64,000 nucleotides of DNA from assembly GCA_017415505.1 (NCBI GenBank), contig JAFQGG010000030.1, positions 25,987 to 89,986 of the forward strand. Reading direction: 5' to 3'. A model generated the notes under the pieces. The model had not been told where the DNA came from, ran no database searches, and saw only the letters and a program-made list of their open reading frames with translations. Shown here in pieces: positions 61,353 through 64,000 of the stretch. Each line of letters opens with the position of its first letter. The stretch's first letter is position 1. Source of the DNA: Clostridia bacterium. Lineage in GTDB: Bacteria > Bacillota > Clostridia > Christensenellales > Borkfalkiaceae. Both the position numbers and the translations under genes were made by a program.

Positions 61353-61562
61353 TTACGAAATTTTCTTTACCTCGTACCCTGCTTCCGTAATTGCGGAAAT
61401 AAGCGTTTCGTCGGAAACTTCGTTCGAAAGAACGACGGTTGCCGTTTTCTTTTTAAGATTTACTTCCACTTCCGCAACGCCTTCCACGCCTTGCAACGCT
61501 TTCGTTACGTGCGCAACGCAATGCTGACACATCATACCTTCTACTTTTATCGTTTTTTTCAT
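61353..61562 (-). CDS. Possible internally initiated CopZ-like copper chaperone within copA
   Basis: The in-frame ATG at 61562 (MKKTIKVEGMMCQHCVAHV) is preceded by a strong AAGGAG with 9-base spacing, ideal for independent translation. It would yield a 69-aa HMA-fold protein with CQHC, the length and sequence type of free CopZ. The residues upstream (KEKNNKEIDT) are simply the translation of that ribosome site. It could be made both as part of CopA and alone. This is inference from sequence. Confidence 0.6.
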   Translation of the reverse strand: MKKTIKVEGMMCQHCVAHVTKALQGVEGVAEVEVNLKKKTATVVLSNEVSDETLISAITEAGYEVKKIS

Positions 61563-63782
61563 AGTATCTATCTCCTTATTATTTTTTTCCTTTCCAAACC
61601 GCGTCAAACGCAAAGCGTTCGTCACCACGAAGAGCGAACTTAAACTCATTGCCGCCGCACCGATCATGGGATTGAGCGAAAGCCCCGCAAACGCAAACAC
61701 ACCCGCGGCAACGGGAATCGCCACGCAGTTATAGAAAAACGCCCAAAACAAATTTTGGTGGATATTTCGAACCGTTTTCTTGCTCAATTCTATCATGGTG
61801 GAAACGAGCGTTAAATCCCCGCGCGAGAGAACGACGTCTGCGCTGTCGATTGCCACGTCCGTTCCGTTCCCCATCGCCACGCCCAAATCGGCGGATTTCA
61901 AAGCGGGACTGTCGTTGATCCCGTCGCCAACCATAGCGACGACGCCACCGACCGAGCGCACTCTTTCCACCGCTTCCGCCTTATCTTTGGGAAGCGCTTC
62001 CGCAAAATATTCCTCGATTCCCGCTTCGTCGGCAATCGCTTTCGCGACGGTTTCGTTGTCGCCGGTTAGCATTGCCACGCGAATCCCCATATCTTTTAAG
62101 GCTTTCACCGCGTTTTTACTTTGTTCTTTAAGGGTATCCGCAACGGCAAACAACGCCAAAATACCCGTTTCGTTTGCCAAAAACACGATCGTTTTTCCTT
62201 GCGAAGAATACTTCTTTTCGTATGCGTAGGCGCGCTTTTCGTCGATAGAACCGATCAAACGCCTATTCCCAAGATAATATTTTTTACCATCAATACTTGC
62301 GCTTGCGCCTTTGCCCGTTTCGTACGCGTACCCGTCCACGGGTGTTTCGTTGTGCATAAGCGCAGAATCCCTTTCCGCGGCGTACGCGCGCACGCACTCG
62401 GCAATGGGATGATTGGAATGCCGTTCGATTGCTTCCGCAATGCGTAACGCATTTTTCTCGTCCCCGCTCAAAACCTCGAAATCGGTTACTTTCGGCTGTC
62501 CGATTGTCAAAGTCGCCGTTTTGTCCAATAGCACGCAGTTGATATCTTTGGCTTTTTGCAAGGCTTCCGCGTCCTTATAAAGGATTCCAAGAGCCATACC
62601 TCTACCCGTCGCCGCCATCACCGCCACGGGCGTAGCAAGCCCCAACGAACAGGGACAGGAAATCACGAGTACGCTAATTGCGTAATTTGCCACCGTCGGC
62701 AAATCGGCAATGAAAAACCAAACGAGAAAGGTAGCGACGGCAATCAATGTGACGGTGGGGACGAAGATTCCCGCAATTTTGTCCGCCGCTTTTTGTAACG
62801 GCGCTTTGCTCGCACCCGCTTCCTTAACCATTTTCACGATTTGTGAAAGGGTGGTATCCGCGCCCACTTTTTCCGCCAAAACCTTTATAAACCCGCTTTT
62901 GACGATATCCGCACCCGTTACAAAGTCACCTTCTTCCACTTCGACGGGCATACTCTCCCCCGTAATCGCCGCGCGGTCGATAAACGCGCGCCCCTCTATC
63001 ACCTTTCCGTCTACGGGAATATATTCCCCCTGTTTTACGATAAGCACGTCGCCCGTTTGCAACTGCGAAAAAGGGATTTTCGTTTGCGCCAAGCCCCGTT
63101 CAACCGTAACCGTATTGGGCATAAGCTTGATTAGCTTTTCAATTTCGTCGCCCGTTTTGCGTTTGGATTTTTCTTCAAGCCATTTGCCAAGCGTTACGAG
63201 CGAGAGAATCATTGCAGCCGATTCGTAAAACAAATGAGTATGAGCAGGATCTTGTTTCCCCGCGTATATCAATACGGTAAATACGAGGCTATACAAAAAA
63301 GAAACACCCGAACCCATTGCAACGAGGGTATCCATATTGGGCGCGCGCTTGATCAAAGCTTTCGTTCCGCTCGTAAAAAACTTAAAATCAATGATAATCA
63401 CGCACAGGGATAACGCCATTTGCAAGGAAACGCCCACGACGGGCAAAGGTTGAGGAAGCCCTATCATTCCGCCCATAGAAAAATACATCAACGGCAATAA
63501 AAACGCTAACGACAGAAAAAATCTTTTTTTGAGCTTATTCGGTTGCGGTTTTCTTGCCTCCAACGCGTTTTCGTTATAGACCTCAATACCGTAACCCAGC
63601 TCCGTCACCGCCGAAAAAATCTCTTCGCGCGAAAGTAAAGTTTCGTCGTATTCCACCGTCATACATTCGCCCATTAAAGATACTTCCACTTTTTCGACGC
63701 CCTTCAATTTTCCAACCGTCCGTTCTATCCCCGCGGAGCACGCCGCGCAAGACATACCGAAAACGCCGTACTTTTCTTTCAT
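61353..63782 (-). CDS. copA: Copper-translocating P1B-type ATPase with fused C-terminal CopZ-like domain
   Basis: Exports Cu+ across the membrane. The N-terminal HMA domain has the CAAC copper motif at 12-15; eight transmembrane helices are visible, with TGESMPVE in the actuator and the CPC motif in SCPCSLGLATP. The phosphorylation site reads DKTATLT (Asp420), not the near-invariant DKTGT. The nucleotide domain has GDGINDSPALKSADLG. After the last helix, residue 741 onward is a second HMA domain (CQHC at 752-755), which is normally a separate CopZ. At 809 aa it is longer than usual for that reason. GGGAGG precedes the start. Confidence 0.9.
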   Translation of the reverse strand: MKEKYGVFGMSCAACSAGIERTVGKLKGVEKVEVSLMGECMTVEYDETLLSREEIFSAVTELGYGIEVYNENALEARKPQPNKLKKRFFLSLAFLLPLMYFSMGGMIGLPQPLPVVGVSLQMALSLCVIIIDFKFFTSGTKALIKRAPNMDTLVAMGSGVSFLYSLVFTVLIYAGKQDPAHTHLFYESAAMILSLVTLGKWLEEKSKRKTGDEIEKLIKLMPNTVTVERGLAQTKIPFSQLQTGDVLIVKQGEYIPVDGKVIEGRAFIDRAAITGESMPVEVEEGDFVTGADIVKSGFIKVLAEKVGADTTLSQIVKMVKEAGASKAPLQKAADKIAGIFVPTVTLIAVATFLVWFFIADLPTVANYAISVLVISCPCSLGLATPVAVMAATGRGMALGILYKDAEALQKAKDINCVLLDKTATLTIGQPKVTDFEVLSGDEKNALRIAEAIERHSNHPIAECVRAYAAERDSALMHNETPVDGYAYETGKGASASIDGKKYYLGNRRLIGSIDEKRAYAYEKKYSSQGKTIVFLANETGILALFAVADTLKEQSKNAVKALKDMGIRVAMLTGDNETVAKAIADEAGIEEYFAEALPKDKAEAVERVRSVGGVVAMVGDGINDSPALKSADLGVAMGNGTDVAIDSADVVLSRGDLTLVSTMIELSKKTVRNIHQNLFWAFFYNCVAIPVAAGVFAFAGLSLNPMIGAAAMSLSSLFVVTNALRLTRFGKEKNNKEIDTMKKTIKVEGMMCQHCVAHVTKALQGVEGVAEVEVNLKKKTATVVLSNEVSDETLISAITEAGYEVKKIS

Positions 63783-63832
63783 ATTTGCCTCCCGTTTTTA
63801 TGCCATATCGAGTTGTCTTTATAGCATACAAT

Positions 63833-63861
63833 ATTATAACGCCTTTTGGGCAAAAAGTCAA
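63833..63861 (-). promoter_or_regulatory. Sigma-A promoter of copA
   Basis: Minus strand -35 TTGACT (63856-63861), 17-base spacer, -10 TATAAT (63833-63838). The spacer contains GCCCAAAAGGC, a short imperfect palindrome. Confidence 0.85.
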
Positions 63862-63871
63862 GTAAATATCC

Positions 63872-64000
63872 ACCCGCATAGCGGGTGGCTTTACTTTTTC
63901 GGGCATAGCCCTTTCCTACTGGCATAGCACAAATGTGCTTTTTTATTGACCTGCCAGTCATGCATAGATTACTTGCTACCCGTCAACGGGTCATTCGGGT
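63872..64000. repeat. Array of short hairpins upstream of copA
   Basis: Successive short palindromes: CCACCCGC/GCGGGTGG and GGGC/GCCC, each around an ATA loop, a GGCATAGC word, GCAC/GTGC followed by TTTTTT, TGAC/GTCA, and ACCCG/CGGGT with loop TCAA. It runs off the window edge. It looks like an intergenic repeat or structured RNA and not a coding region. Confidence 0.55.

Noticed and set aside
63872-64000. CRISPR array
   Set aside because: The palindromes differ from each other in sequence and spacing; there is no constant repeat with unique spacers.

Overview
The window is a bacterial chromosome segment from an anaerobic, spore-forming-lineage Clostridia (Bacillota). The evidence is a complete spoIIIAA-AH operon, spoIVB, a spo0A homologue, Clostridia-type gene fusions such as IspH-S1, a sodium-pumping decarboxylase operon and AGGAGG-type ribosome binding sites. 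Finer placement (a Christensenellales-like uncultured lineage) is only a guess. Coding density is high and almost everything is on the minus strand; the exceptions are a DeoR regulator and groES-groEL. No phage, insertion sequence or CRISPR array is visible.

Layout, left to right. 1-15.3 kb: a reversed sporulation/housekeeping cluster, read right to left as spoIIIAA-AB-AC-AD-AE-AF-AG-AH, asp23, nusB, folD, ispA, dxs, tlyA, nadK, argR, recN, spoIVB and dacF. 15.3-22.5 kb: htpG, an IspH-S1 fusion, plsC, an AroH-cytidylate kinase fusion and a BaiN/HI0933-type flavoprotein. 22.6-27.4 kb: an operon for a biotin-dependent sodium-translocating decarboxylase with two different carboxyltransferases. 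27.6-31.5 kb: a TVP38 membrane protein, RNase HI, an AT-rich island with an orphan tyrosine-rich lipoprotein lying between a decayed tRNA-Trp-like copy and the intact tRNA-Trp, then an MgtC-like protein. 31.6-36.4 kb: a glp-type operon (GlpA-like oxidase with a BFD domain, a second FAD enzyme, DUF1667 protein, HAD phosphatase) divergent from a DeoR regulator. 36.4-42.1 kb: a cassette of ABC exporter, S24/S26 peptidase, PqqD-like protein and HPr-kinase-like P-loop protein, then purB, a cyclophilin and dCMP deaminase. 42.2-47.2 kb: groESL, spo0A, an ABC-F ATPase and acpP. 47.3-60.9 kb: tex, two DNA-repair enzymes, an M16 peptidase, a YlxY-like deacetylase, mutS2, a U32 peptidase, hprK, a HAD phosphatase and uvrC. 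60.9-64 kb: an ArsR regulator, copA with a fused copZ-like domain, and an array of short hairpins at the window edge.

The most striking observations are: a Spo0A homologue whose phosphoacceptor Asp56 is Ser, under a promoter whose start site sits in a palindrome of two Spo0A-box-like sequences; a peptide-maturation-like cassette (HPr-kinase-like protein, PqqD, S24/S26 peptidase, ABC exporter) with no visible precursor; a copper ATPase whose last domain is a CopZ chaperone with its own ribosome binding site and whose DKTGT signature reads DKTAT; an AroH-CMK fusion; and a sodium pump operon with both a pyruvate/oxaloacetate-type and an acyl-CoA-type carboxyltransferase.
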